Of a stretch of DNA of 8,055 nt, positions 1-6,516 are shown one piece after another (within the stretch, counting starts at the first letter, position 1; every line of letters starts with the position of its first letter). A program made the translations under genes and the position numbers. The stretch comes from a bacterium (GTDB taxonomy: Bacteria; Patescibacteriota; Minisyncoccia; Phycocordibacterales; UBA6065). The DNA lies in assembly GCA_030648825.1 (NCBI GenBank), contig JAUSGU010000017.1:1-8055 (forward strand). The letters are read 5' to 3'. The notes below the pieces were generated by a model. It did no database searches. It worked only from the letters and a program-made list of their open reading frames with translations, and was not told the origin of the DNA.

Positions 1-1020
1 GCGGCCTTCCACCACCACTTTTTTATTATATTTTTCGGCCATTTTGATGATGGCGATTATACGTTCTACTTGCGAGGCGAATGTGCCTATAATCAGACGT
101 CCTGTAACGTTCTTTACATATTTTTCTATATTTTCTATGACCACCGATTCAGACAGAGAAAAGCCTGGTTTTTCTATAGATGTGGAATCCATAGTGAGAA
201 GAAGCACTTCTTTGCCGGCGAATTGCTGATATTGTTTTACCTCTTCTTCCGTCGGTACGCCTTTTATATTATCCACGCGCACATCTTCTATAAAAACGAT
301 GTCACCATACGGTGTTGTGATGATGAGACCCATGGAATCCGGAATAGTATGAGAAATAGGAAAAGTCCGCACTTTCAAAGAACCGCAAGTGATCGTTTCG
401 TTTCCGGTAATTATTTTTATATCCAGAGGTTTCAAGTGAGGAAATTCTTCCTGACGTTTTTGAATCATGATGCCACCGAATTGTCTGGTGTATATGGTCG
501 GATAGCCTATACGATCTATGATGTAGGGAATGCCACCTATATGGTCTAGATGGCCATGAGTGATGAATAGAGCACGAATCTGACCTTTACGCTCCTCCAG
601 ATATTTTGTATTCGGCAGAATGTAATCTATACCCGGAGTAGCCTCGTCTTTGAATTGAAAACCGGCGTCAATGACAATGATATCGGAACCGAATTCAATA
701 GCCGTCATATTCTTGCCGATTTCTTCTACACCACCCAGAGGAACGATGCGTAGAGCATCGCCTATGGGAGGAATGACGACTGGAGTACTTCCTCTATCGC
801 CAGATCCTGTAAAAGGACGAGGGCCACCTGCGCCAAATCTACGTGGTGAGCGCTGATGTCGGTCCATGGAACGCATTACCTTGCCTCTACCGATAGGGCC
901 TCTCGATCCACCTATCCTCGGCGGTCTGGAGTTGAATCTATTGTGACCTCCCGTTCCCTGCGAATTTCCATGCGTTACTGGGATTGGCGTTGTTCCCGTC
1001 TGTTTATTATCTCTATCCAT
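1..1020 (-). CDS. rnj: Ribonuclease J (N-terminal 340 residues, runs off the left edge)
   Basis: The gene encodes a metallo-beta-lactamase/beta-CASP ribonuclease of the RNase J family, which in bacteria matures and degrades RNA by endonucleolytic and 5'-3' exonucleolytic cleavage. Residues 155-160 read HGHLDH, the HxHxDH zinc motif. H224 in ISHTIPDS and D246 in IEDVRVD fit the next metal ligands; most RNase J proteins have Gly-Asp where this one has Glu-Asp. MDSTSIEKPGFSLSE (277-291) matches the usual DSTN-ERPGFT-SE segment, and TFASQVERI (313-321) opens the beta-CASP part. Residues 1 to about 85 form an Arg/Gly/Pro-rich, probably disordered extension. The C-terminus and the last metal ligands lie beyond base 1. 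The ATG at 1018-1020 has no Shine-Dalgarno. It is the last visible gene of the secG-SBP-rnj unit, 38 bp after its neighbour. Family assignment is firm; J1/J2 subtype cannot be told. Confidence 0.93.
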   Translation of the reverse strand, partial: MDRDNKQTGTTPIPVTHGNSQGTGGHNRFNSRPPRIGGSRGPIGRGKVMRSMDRHQRSPRRFGAGGPRPFTGSGDRGSTPVVIPPIGDALRIVPLGGVEEIGKNMTAIEFGSDIIVIDAGFQFKDEATPGIDYILPNTKYLEERKGQIRALFITHGHLDHIGGIPYIIDRIGYPTIYTRQFGGIMIQKRQEEFPHLKPLDIKIITGNETITCGSLKVRTFPISHTIPDSMGLIITTPYGDIVFIEDVRVDNIKGVPTEEEVKQYQQFAGKEVLLLTMDSTSIEKPGFSLSESVVIENIEKYVKNVTGRLIIGTFASQVERIIAIIKMAEKYNKKVVVEGR

Positions 1021-1049
1021 GATTTTTTTTATTTTCTAAATTTTTAATT

Positions 1050-1079
1050 ATTATCTTATTACCTATCGTTTTTTGCCAA
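1050..1079 (-). promoter_or_regulatory. Candidate internal promoter for RNase J
   Basis: On the minus strand TTGGCA (1079-1074) and GATAAT (1055-1050) each match the sigma70 consensus at five of six bases, with an 18-base spacer. A start near 1043 would give a leader of about 22 bases. The site overlaps the last codons and tandem TAA stops of the upstream gene. It would let RNase J be made independently of secG. The region is AT-rich, so chance matches are likely. Confidence 0.35.
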
Positions 1080-2861
1080 ATCGTTTTCATTTTTTGCAAA
1101 AATTCTCCATATTTCGTCTGTTTTTATATACCACTTGTAAATATTCAAAAATCTGTCACTGGGAGTGGTGATTTCTCCTAGAGAGACACCAGCCACTTTT
1201 TTTGGTAGCACATATATGAAGTCAGGACTCCAGATGAAAATAGCTGGCGTGTCGTTGGCAATTTCTTTTTTAAATCCAATCAAAGCTTCGTCTGCCACGA
1301 TCAGATCGGTTGTCGTTCTCATTGTTTCTAAAAATTTATCCACTTTTGCGTTTGTATATAGAGCAATATTGAGTCCGGGATCATTTCTCTGGGAAGAATG
1401 CCAAAAAGGATACAAATCCGGATTTCTACCTGTAACGATGCCGAAAAGCAGTGAGTCATATTTACGTGGTCGGATGACGGATTGGTTCAAATCAGAGGGT
1501 TCAAATATGCGTACATCTATCTTTACTCCAAGTTTTTTCCATGATTCTTCTATGATGCGCGCACTATTTACCAATTCGGAAATATTGGCTGTTGATAGAG
1601 AGAGAGCCAGAGTAGTGCTTCCAGATTTGTTTTTTAGTTCATATATTCCCGTAGTCGAATTTTTTTTCCAGCCGGCTACTTTGAGGAGGTTTGTCGCTTT
1701 ATCAAAATTTACATCCAACGTGCTGGAAGAGTTGATGTTTTCAGTCGTTTCATTCGGATATTTTTCCGAGAGAGTCGGAGGTAGAGGACTGTTTGTCGGA
1801 GTGCCGTAGCCATGCAGAACGTTTTTTATAATACTCTCTTTGTCAATAACCAAAGCCAGTGCCTCACGTATTTCTCTGTGTGCCAAAAGTTCTCTCTCGT
1901 TTTGATTAAAGAAAATACCAAAAACGCGAGTGAGAGGCGCTCTCAAAATATTTAATCGGGGAGGGACTTTATCGGCCATTTCCGGTCTGATATTTGCCGC
2001 ACTTTCTATAACGCCATCGGATAAAGCATCCAGTAGACTGATTTCATTTTGATAGAATTTTAGGACTATTTTTTGGATATAAGGCTCTCCTAGAACATAT
2101 TTAGCGTTGGCGATGAGAGTAATTTGATTCGGAATACCGTCCCCAGTGCGTTCCACTGATTCTATTTCAAAAGGTCCAGAGCCTGTGGCGTCTATATTGG
2201 AAGTACTGAAAGGGAATTGATCACCTTCATAGTTTTTCCAAATGTGTTTTGGAATGATACCCATAGCGAGATTGACAATGAATGGGGCATAAGGTTGTTT
2301 TAATTTAAAAATTATTTCTCGGTCGTTTGTCTTTTCCACAACGACACCTTCCCAATTGATTCGGCGTGGACTTTTAAGTGAACTTTCTTGAGCTTTAGTT
2401 ACGGTATATATTACATCATCAGCCGTGACATGTTTGCCATCATGAAAAAAAGCGTTTTCCCGAATGACAAAAGTATAAGAAAGCCCATCCGGAGAAATGA
2501 CATATCGTTCCGCCAAATCAGGAATAAATTTACCATCTGGAGTTATTCGTAGGAGACCGGAATAAACCAAAGCTGTGAGATCGCGATCAGCGTCGGATAC
2601 GGCGAGTAGAGGGTTTATGAATCGTGGCGTGCCGACGATACCTTCAACCAATTCTCCGCCTCTCATAGGCACTTTTACCATGTAACTGGAGTTTATTTTA
2701 TAAGTCAGAGACAAGACAGCAAAAACAAATAAACCGGTAAAAACCAAAAACACCACTTTTTCTGTTATAGAAAAAGCATTGAACATTCTCTGTGCTCGGT
2801 CCAATCCTTTGACGTTTCTCTCGCGAGCAAAGATTTGCTTGATATTATTTTGCGGTTCCAT
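1059..2861 (-). CDS. Family 5 extracellular solute-binding protein (peptide/oligopeptide-binding, OppA/DppA-like), membrane-anchored
   Basis: This 600-residue protein belongs to the SBP_bac_5 family, which captures peptides, nickel or other solutes for ABC importers. The start of the mature domain (about residues 66-150) carries the family pattern: GGELVEGIVGTPRFINPL, then VYSGLLRITPDGKFIPDLAE, then FVIRENAFFHDGKHVTADDV. The region near REIREALALVIDKESI also fits. Residues 36-54 form one membrane segment preceded by a basic cytoplasmic stretch of about 35 residues. There is no lipobox, and I see no cysteine in the protein, so it is anchored by this helix rather than as a lipoprotein. The ATG at 2861-2859 follows AGGG at seven bases, the clearest Shine-Dalgarno in the window, as expected for an internal operon gene. 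Two TAA stops occur in tandem. No ABC permease or ATPase gene is in view, so ligand and partner are unknown. Confidence 0.88.
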   Translation of the reverse strand: MEPQNNIKQIFARERNVKGLDRAQRMFNAFSITEKVVFLVFTGLFVFAVLSLTYKINSSYMVKVPMRGGELVEGIVGTPRFINPLLAVSDADRDLTALVYSGLLRITPDGKFIPDLAERYVISPDGLSYTFVIRENAFFHDGKHVTADDVIYTVTKAQESSLKSPRRINWEGVVVEKTNDREIIFKLKQPYAPFIVNLAMGIIPKHIWKNYEGDQFPFSTSNIDATGSGPFEIESVERTGDGIPNQITLIANAKYVLGEPYIQKIVLKFYQNEISLLDALSDGVIESAANIRPEMADKVPPRLNILRAPLTRVFGIFFNQNERELLAHREIREALALVIDKESIIKNVLHGYGTPTNSPLPPTLSEKYPNETTENINSSSTLDVNFDKATNLLKVAGWKKNSTTGIYELKNKSGSTTLALSLSTANISELVNSARIIEESWKKLGVKIDVRIFEPSDLNQSVIRPRKYDSLLFGIVTGRNPDLYPFWHSSQRNDPGLNIALYTNAKVDKFLETMRTTTDLIVADEALIGFKKEIANDTPAIFIWSPDFIYVLPKKVAGVSLGEITTPSDRFLNIYKWYIKTDEIWRIFAKNENDLAKNDR

Positions 2862-2900
2862 AATGAATCCCTGTGGAATGGGACGATAAATTAGAAAAGT

Positions 2901-3134
2901 TTATTTTAAAAGCGATACAAATGAAGTGAGAGCGAAAAGTACACCTAAAACGATGGTGGAAATAAAGAGGAGTTTTTCCAGGCCTCTGCGTGTATGGAAT
3001 ACTGATCCGGACGAGTCAGAACCGCCGAGTGCTCCGCCATTCTGGGCGCCGGATTGCTGGAGCAGGACGGCGAGGATGAGGAGTATCGATATGGTTATCT
3101 GAATATACGGCAGTACGCTAGAAATCGCGCTCAT
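2901..3134 (-). CDS. secG: Protein translocase subunit SecG
   Basis: SecG is the small third subunit of the SecYEG protein-export channel in the inner membrane. At 77 residues the length is typical. Two membrane helices (about 9-26 and 54-75) flank a Gly/Ser-rich loop. The first helix ends in LLQQSGAQNGG, the hallmark SecG stretch, followed by ALGGSDSSGSVF and then TRRGLEKLL at the start of helix two. It is the first gene of the minus-strand unit, 39 bp before the solute-binding protein gene. Its ATG has no Shine-Dalgarno and lies seven bases after a promoter -10 box, so a leaderless message is likely. Divergent from the small gene on the plus strand. Confidence 0.93.
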   Translation of the reverse strand: MSAISSVLPYIQITISILLILAVLLQQSGAQNGGALGGSDSSGSVFHTRRGLEKLLFISTIVLGVLFALTSFVSLLK

Positions 3135-3141
3135 GGGAGAT

Positions 3142-3171
3142 AGCCTAGCACTATTTGTGTTTTTCTGTCAA
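3142..3171 (-). promoter_or_regulatory. secG operon promoter, predicted leaderless start
   Basis: On the minus strand a perfect TTGACA (3171-3166) is followed after 18 bases by TAGGCT (3147-3142), which keeps the T, A and final T of the -10 consensus. The secG ATG begins seven bases after the -10 box, so transcription should start at or within a base or two of the ATG. Confidence 0.6.
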
Positions 3172-3183
3172 ATGGAGTATAAA
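3155..3183 (+). promoter_or_regulatory. Candidate promoter for the 76-residue gene
   Basis: TTGTGT (3155-3160), a 17-base spacer and TATAAA (3178-3183) would start RNA near 3190, about 39 bases before the ATG. It overlaps the divergent secG promoter, so the two may compete for polymerase. The -35 match is only three of six. Confidence 0.42.
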
Positions 3184-3228
3184 TAATTGAGTTAAACCCG
3201 CGTTACCAACCCTTGATCTTTTCTAAAC

Positions 3229-3459
3229 ATGAAGAAATCAGAAGTCCTAGACTGGCTTGGTTTTCGGTGTCAGGAAGATCTCGGTATCAATGCAGAGCGA
3301 GCAGGATGGTTTTTTCGATTTGACGATCAAACATACGCTTTTGATGAAGAGGGAAAGGTCTGGACTTTGAGAGGTTTCAAGGATCCAGGAGAGATTTTTT
3401 ATTTTGCGTCAGAACCGATTCTCTGGGAATCAGAGTTGGTTTCTGAAGAAAACCAATGA
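3229..3459 (+). CDS. Hypothetical small acidic, Trp-rich protein (76 aa)
   Basis: I do not recognise a family. The 76-residue product is acidic and unusually aromatic, with tryptophans at 9, 27, 45 and 66. Residues 27-47 alternate aromatic and charged residues (GWFFRFDD, then TYAFDEEGKVWTL), which suggests a beta-hairpin. There is no signal peptide or membrane helix, so it is probably cytoplasmic. I call it real because it has a plausible promoter, an ATG, a TGA stop, and a strong intrinsic terminator starting nine bases after the stop, making it a self-contained single-gene unit. No Shine-Dalgarno is visible. It is divergent from secG; that gives no firm functional hint. Confidence 0.7.
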   Translation: MKKSEVLDWLGFRCQEDLGINAERAGWFFRFDDQTYAFDEEGKVWTLRGFKDPGEIFYFASEPILWESELVSEENQ

Positions 3460-3467
3460 TTCACGTC

Positions 3468-3502
3468 AGTCCGCCACCAACTTTGGCGGACTTTGTTTTT
3501 TT
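3468..3502 (+). terminator. Intrinsic terminator after the 76-residue gene
   Basis: AGTCCGCCA (3468-3476) and TGGCGGACT (3484-3492) form a perfect 9-bp stem around a 7-base loop, followed by a T-rich run (3492-3502) broken by one G. It separates the small gene from the phosphatidyltransferase gene. Confidence 0.9.
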
Positions 3503-3503
3503 G

Positions 3504-3512
3504 TGTTATATT
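3504..3512 (+). promoter_or_regulatory. Extended -10 promoter for the phosphatidyltransferase gene
   Basis: TG-T-TATATT fits an extended -10 box (TGnTATAAT) directly after the preceding terminator's T-run, with no good -35. Transcription would start near 3519, giving only about 14 bases before the ATG at 3533. Confidence 0.42.
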
Positions 3513-3523
3513 TCTCAATCTAA

Positions 3524-4171
3524 TTGCGACCTATGCGAGAAACCCAAAATCCCATAATGACATTCATTGACCGGTTTTTGGATGTACCGGAGGCAAAAGT
3601 GACATACCTCACTCGAGCCACTCATATAGATCATTTTCTCAAAACCGTATTTTTGCCACTCATTCCGAGCCACGTTACGCCCAACCAAATAACGAAATTC
3701 CGGCTCATATCCATTCCTTTTGTGGCTTTTTTATTTGTTTTTGATTATTACGAAGCCGGCACAATTCTATTTCTCTTTTCGGCTTTTTCCGATGCCTTGG
3801 ATGGGGCATTGGCACGGACAAAGAAAAAAGTGACGTCTTGGGGTACGTTTTATGATCCCATTGCCGACAAATTATTGATTGGTACTGTTTCAGTCATAGT
3901 AATTTCAAAGTATATCGGTTTGGGTTTGGCGAGTACCATTATTTTTTTGGAAGTCCTTTTGGTTTCTCTGGCTTATGTCAGATATAAAGGCAAAATCGTG
4001 CCGGCCAAAACGATAGGCAAATCAAAAATGGTTTTGCAGTGTGTCGGTATCATCATTCTGCTTTTTTATATTGTTTTGGGTATTCCGATTCTCCTAGTTA
4101 TTGCCACATATATCCTCTATTTGGCCATAGTTTTCGCCCTACTTTCACTATTTGTTTTTCGTTCAATTTAA
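3524..4171 (+). CDS. CDP-alcohol phosphatidyltransferase family protein (PgsA-like)
   Basis: This integral membrane enzyme moves a phosphatidyl group from a CDP-linked donor to an alcohol, releasing CMP, in phospholipid synthesis. The family signature D-x2-DG-x2-AR-x8-G-x3-D-x3-D is complete: D90, D93, G94, A97, R98, G107, D111 and D115. PNQITKFR (53-60) is the usual N-terminal PNxxTxxR element. Several hydrophobic segments flank the site (about 60-88, 117-131, 134-150, 168-190 and 190-213). A glycerophosphate acceptor (PgsA) is the default guess, but the acceptor cannot be read from sequence. Two starts are possible: TTG at 3524 or, better in my view, ATG at 3533, which removes three residues. 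Neither has a Shine-Dalgarno. lemA begins 15 bases after the stop but has its own -10 box. Confidence 0.9.
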   Translation: MRPMRETQNPIMTFIDRFLDVPEAKVTYLTRATHIDHFLKTVFLPLIPSHVTPNQITKFRLISIPFVAFLFVFDYYEAGTILFLFSAFSDALDGALARTKKKVTSWGTFYDPIADKLLIGTVSVIVISKYIGLGLASTIIFLEVLLVSLAYVRYKGKIVPAKTIGKSKMVLQCVGIIILLFYIVLGIPILLVIATYILYLAIVFALLSLFVFRSI

Positions 4172-4179
4172 GGTATAAT
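4152..4179 (+). promoter_or_regulatory. lemA promoter with consensus -10, predicted leaderless start
   Basis: A perfect TATAAT (4174-4179) ends seven bases before the lemA ATG at 4187. TTGTTT (4152-4157, 16-base spacer) is a weak -35 inside the end of the upstream gene. RNA should start at about the ATG itself. Confidence 0.6.
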
Positions 4180-4186
4180 TTACGGC

Positions 4187-4741
4187 ATGAAAAAATCAAC
4201 AATCATTATAATAGTTGTCGTTGTTTTGGTCTTGGCTTATTTTGGTGTGACATACAATAGACTCGTTACAGCTGATACTCTCGTAGACGCGCAGTGGGCT
4301 ATGGTTGAAACGCAATATCAGAGGCGTTTTGATCTCATTCCGAATCTGGTTGAGTCAGTCAAGGGAGTGATGAAGCAGGAACAGGCGGTTTTTAATGCCA
4401 TAGCCGAAGCTCGTACACGATATGCCGGCGCAAAGACAACAAATGAAAAAGTAATGGCGGCGGGGGAAGTAGAGTCCAGTTTTGCTCGTTTATTGGTCGT
4501 CATGGAAAATTATCCACAGTTAAAATCCTCGGAAAATGTTTTAGCTCTGCAATCTCAGATAGAAGGCACGGAAAATCGTGTATCGGTAGAACGTGGCAGA
4601 TTCAATGACAGTGTCCGGGGGTATAATCTCTTGGTTGGTCGTTTTCCTAGTGCTATAGTGGCAAAGCTTTTTGGTTATTCGTCAAAGTCTTATTTCCAAT
4701 CGGTTGAGCAGGCCGAAGAGGCTCCAAAGGTGGAGTTCTAA
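4187..4741 (+). CDS. lemA: LemA family protein
   Basis: LemA proteins are small membrane-anchored helical-bundle proteins of unsettled function. The 184 residues are of typical length. A single N-terminal membrane helix (about 4-22) precedes the hallmark YNRLV (23-27). The conserved core follows: QRRFDLIPNLVESVKG (45-60), then ENYPQLKSSENV (107-118), then LQSQIEGTENRVSVERGRFND (121-141) and YN (146-147). The bulk should lie outside the membrane. The TPM-domain gene begins nine bases after the stop; LemA and TPM/YgcG genes are often neighbours in bacteria, so the two products may act together at the cell envelope. No Shine-Dalgarno precedes the ATG; a TATAAT box seven bases upstream suggests a leaderless transcript. 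Confidence 0.93.
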   Translation: MKKSTIIIIVVVVLVLAYFGVTYNRLVTADTLVDAQWAMVETQYQRRFDLIPNLVESVKGVMKQEQAVFNAIAEARTRYAGAKTTNEKVMAAGEVESSFARLLVVMENYPQLKSSENVLALQSQIEGTENRVSVERGRFNDSVRGYNLLVGRFPSAIVAKLFGYSSKSYFQSVEQAEEAPKVEF

Positions 4742-4750
4742 ACGGAAAAA

Positions 4751-5782
4751 ATGCGAAATATACCCTCTACAAAAACCGAGAAGAATGTTCTTGTGGAGTA
4801 CGGAAATTTTTCTACTGAAAAATTTCCTCGTTTCCGGCGCCGGTCGCGCCTCCAAAGCCTCCACGCGAACATTCTTCTCGCTTTTCACAGAAACTCACGC
4901 TTGCGGAGATTCTCGTTCTGTGTGTTTTGCTTGTTTTTGTTAGCTATAATTTTTCCTGTTTTTGCGTATCAGAGTCCGGGGGAGGCGACGGGGTTTGTCA
5001 ATGATTTTGCCAGTGCATTTTCGGCTGATCAAAAAACATTGATTGAAACCAAACTTTCCGCTCTAGAGAGGGAAACAGGTGTGGAAATTTCCGTAGTTAC
5101 GATACCATCACTCGGAGATGAAACGATAGAGACATATGCCGTAAAATTATTTGAAGAGTGGGGAATAGGCAAGGCAAAGCGTGACAATGGACTTTTGGTT
5201 CTGGTTTCGCCGAGCGATAGAGAGGCGCGGATAGAAGTGGGTTATGGATTAGAACCGACAATCACAGATGTCGTATCGAGTACCATCATGCGCAATGTGA
5301 TGATTCCGTCTTTCAAAAATAGCGATTATTTTGGAGGTGTAAACTCTGCTATTGATCTCGTCATAGGATTGGTGAAGGGTGATCCGGAGACACAACAATA
5401 TATTCAATCATCAGTAGAAATTGAAAAAAATAATGGGCGAATAAATTTGTCGGAAGTTTTGTATTTCTTTCTCATTGTAGTTATTCAACTGATTCCTGTA
5501 ATCATATACAGCAAGTCATGGTGGCTCGGCGGAATGCTCGGATTTTTCCTCGGCTTATTGATATTTTATTCTCTGCTTGCCGGTGTGATAGTGGGAGTAG
5601 TCGGTCTCATACTTGATTACTTTATCTCAAAAAAATTCGGCGGTAAGCGCCCGCCGGGCACTGCTGGTGGCGTCTGGTTTGGCGGTATGGGCGGCGGGCG
5701 CGGATTTGGGAGTGGTGGTGGGGGTTTTGGTGGCTTTGGCGGGGGTTTCTCTGGCGGTGGCGGTTCGTCTGGCAGGTGGTAG
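4751..5782 (+). CDS. TPM-domain (YgcG-like) membrane protein with glycine-rich tail
   Basis: The TPM domain (about residues 79-210, from the 4751 start) has its usual blocks: GFVNDFASAFSADQ (81-94), TGVEISVVTIPSL (109-121), LFEEWGIGKAKRDNGLLVLV (133-152), RIEVGYGLE (160-168) and MIPSFKNSDYFGGV (184-197). TPM domains are implicated in envelope processes; a phosphatase activity has been reported for some. A hydrophobic signal segment (53-72, likely cleaved after VFA) precedes it. Two to three membrane helices follow (about 236-290), then a low-complexity Gly tail (307-343) ending GRW, typical of the family. The first 50 residues are odd: they are encoded by a large palindrome and look unlike a protein domain. 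TTG at 4901 (residue 51) would start exactly at a standard signal peptide and give 293 residues, leaving the palindrome non-coding. ATG 4751 has a weak GGA upstream. The start is undecided. Confidence 0.88.
   Translation: MRNIPSTKTEKNVLVEYGNFSTEKFPRFRRRSRLQSLHANILLAFHRNSRLRRFSFCVFCLFLLAIIFPVFAYQSPGEATGFVNDFASAFSADQKTLIETKLSALERETGVEISVVTIPSLGDETIETYAVKLFEEWGIGKAKRDNGLLVLVSPSDREARIEVGYGLEPTITDVVSSTIMRNVMIPSFKNSDYFGGVNSAIDLVIGLVKGDPETQQYIQSSVEIEKNNGRINLSEVLYFFLIVVIQLIPVIIYSKSWWLGGMLGFFLGLLIFYSLLAGVIVGVVGLILDYFISKKFGGKRPPGTAGGVWFGGMGGGRGFGSGGGGFGGFGGGFSGGGGSSGRW
4772..4885. repeat. Large nested palindrome at the start of the TPM gene
   Basis: The outer arms are 4772-4798 and 4859-4885. They pair as AAAA/TTTT, a C-C mismatch, a perfect 14-bp block (4777-4790 with 4867-4880), one T-C mismatch and one G-T wobble, then a perfect 6-bp block (GTGGAG with CTCCAC). 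Inside sits a second perfect 11-bp hairpin, 4802-4812 with 4817-4827, loop TACT. Next comes a GC-rich palindrome CCGGCGCCGG (4834-4843) in otherwise AT-rich DNA. The 114-base unit is open in the TPM frame. It may be a mobile palindromic element, a regulatory RNA structure, or both. Confidence 0.8.
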
Positions 5783-5784
5783 TA

Positions 5785-5819
5785 TGGTCTAGTAAAGAAA
5801 ATTAATTAGAACTAGACCA
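5785..5819. repeat. 9-bp inverted repeat upstream of the LAGLIDADG gene
   Basis: TGGTCTAGT (5785-5793) and ACTAGACCA (5811-5819) are perfect inverted arms around a 17-base A-rich spacer. It begins two bases after the TPM stop and ends seven bases before the -10 box of the next gene. There is no T-run after it, so a terminator is doubtful; an operator for the downstream promoter is possible. Confidence 0.55.
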
Positions 5820-5823
5820 AACG

Positions 5824-5832
5824 TGTTATAAT
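5824..5832 (+). promoter_or_regulatory. Extended -10 promoter of the LAGLIDADG gene, predicted leaderless start
   Basis: TG-T-TATAAT is a perfect extended -10 box. The GTG start codon at 5839 lies six bases after it, so RNA should begin at about the start codon. No convincing -35 is present, as is usual for extended -10 promoters. It may also drive the tRNA-Ser gene downstream. Confidence 0.6.
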
Positions 5833-5838
5833 TCGACT

Positions 5839-6516
5839 GTGATTACTACTGTTACACTTCGATATCCAAAGAAAAGTCATCGTAAAATTGTGACGATTCC
5901 TAAACCCTCGGTCGATCTTGCCGAATTTTTCGGCATCATGATTGGTGACGGAGGTATAAATAACCCCTGGCAGGCTAATATCACTTTGAATTCGGAAGCA
6001 GATGCACGATTTGTCGTTTATGTAACCAACCTTTGTTCCAAACTTTTCGGAGTTTTACCAGCTGTCAGAAAGAGAAATGATTCGAAAGCAGTAGTTATTT
6101 CTCTGGCGAGTACCACAATCGTGAATTTTCTTGTAGATAACGGGTTGCCCAGAGGCAATAAATTGAAGTTAGGGTTGCAGATACCCCACTGGATACTTGC
6201 TAAAAAAGAATATCGAATTGCGTGTGTTCGCGGATTGATGGATACCGACGGCTGTCTTTATATCCATCGGCATAAAGTATTAGGTACTCAATATTCGAAC
6301 ATAGCGTTGTGTTTTTGCAGTGCATCTCCTATGCTTGTCGTGCAGGTGTCTTCAATCTTTGAGGAATTTGGAATTGTACCTCATGTTAATATGACTGGGC
6401 GAAATATTTACTTGTATAAAGAACAAGCGGTAGAAAAGTATTTAAAGGTGTTCGGTACATCTAATGATCGCATAAATTCGGTGTACAAAAAATGGAGGGT
6501 TGCCAGAGCGGTCTAA
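5839..6516 (+). CDS. LAGLIDADG homing endonuclease-like protein, free-standing
   Basis: Two LAGLIDADG motifs mark a single-chain homing endonuclease: LAEFFGIMIGDGG (27-39, acidic D37) and CVRGLMDTDGCL (129-140, acidic D137). Both catalytic aspartates are kept, so cleavage activity is plausible. Spacing of about 100 residues and the length of 225 suit a monomer with two half-domains. The C-terminal GTSNDRINSVYKKW also looks like members of this group. It is not embedded in an intein or intron: the ORF has its own promoter and no host gene is split. The start is GTG at 5839; no Shine-Dalgarno is visible. The last seven codons (WRVARAV) overlap or abut tRNA-Ser, and the TAA stop lies in its D-loop. 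A WhiA-like regulator is unlikely because there is no helix-turn-helix domain. Target site unknown. Confidence 0.85.
   Translation: MITTVTLRYPKKSHRKIVTIPKPSVDLAEFFGIMIGDGGINNPWQANITLNSEADARFVVYVTNLCSKLFGVLPAVRKRNDSKAVVISLASTTIVNFLVDNGLPRGNKLKLGLQIPHWILAKKEYRIACVRGLMDTDGCLYIHRHKVLGTQYSNIALCFCSASPMLVVQVSSIFEEFGIVPHVNMTGRNIYLYKEQAVEKYLKVFGTSNDRINSVYKKWRVARAV

Noticed and set aside
70..549. Long plus-strand open frame
   Set aside because: It lies antisense to RNase J, which has clear family motifs in the minus-strand frame; the plus-strand translation resembles no protein.
1165..1809. 214-codon plus-strand open frame
   Set aside because: It is antisense to the well-conserved solute-binding protein and shows no domain of its own.
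3457..3459. TGA read as glycine (alternative code 25)
   Set aside because: TGA here is a proper stop just before a terminator, and the major genes contain no in-frame TGA at conserved glycines.
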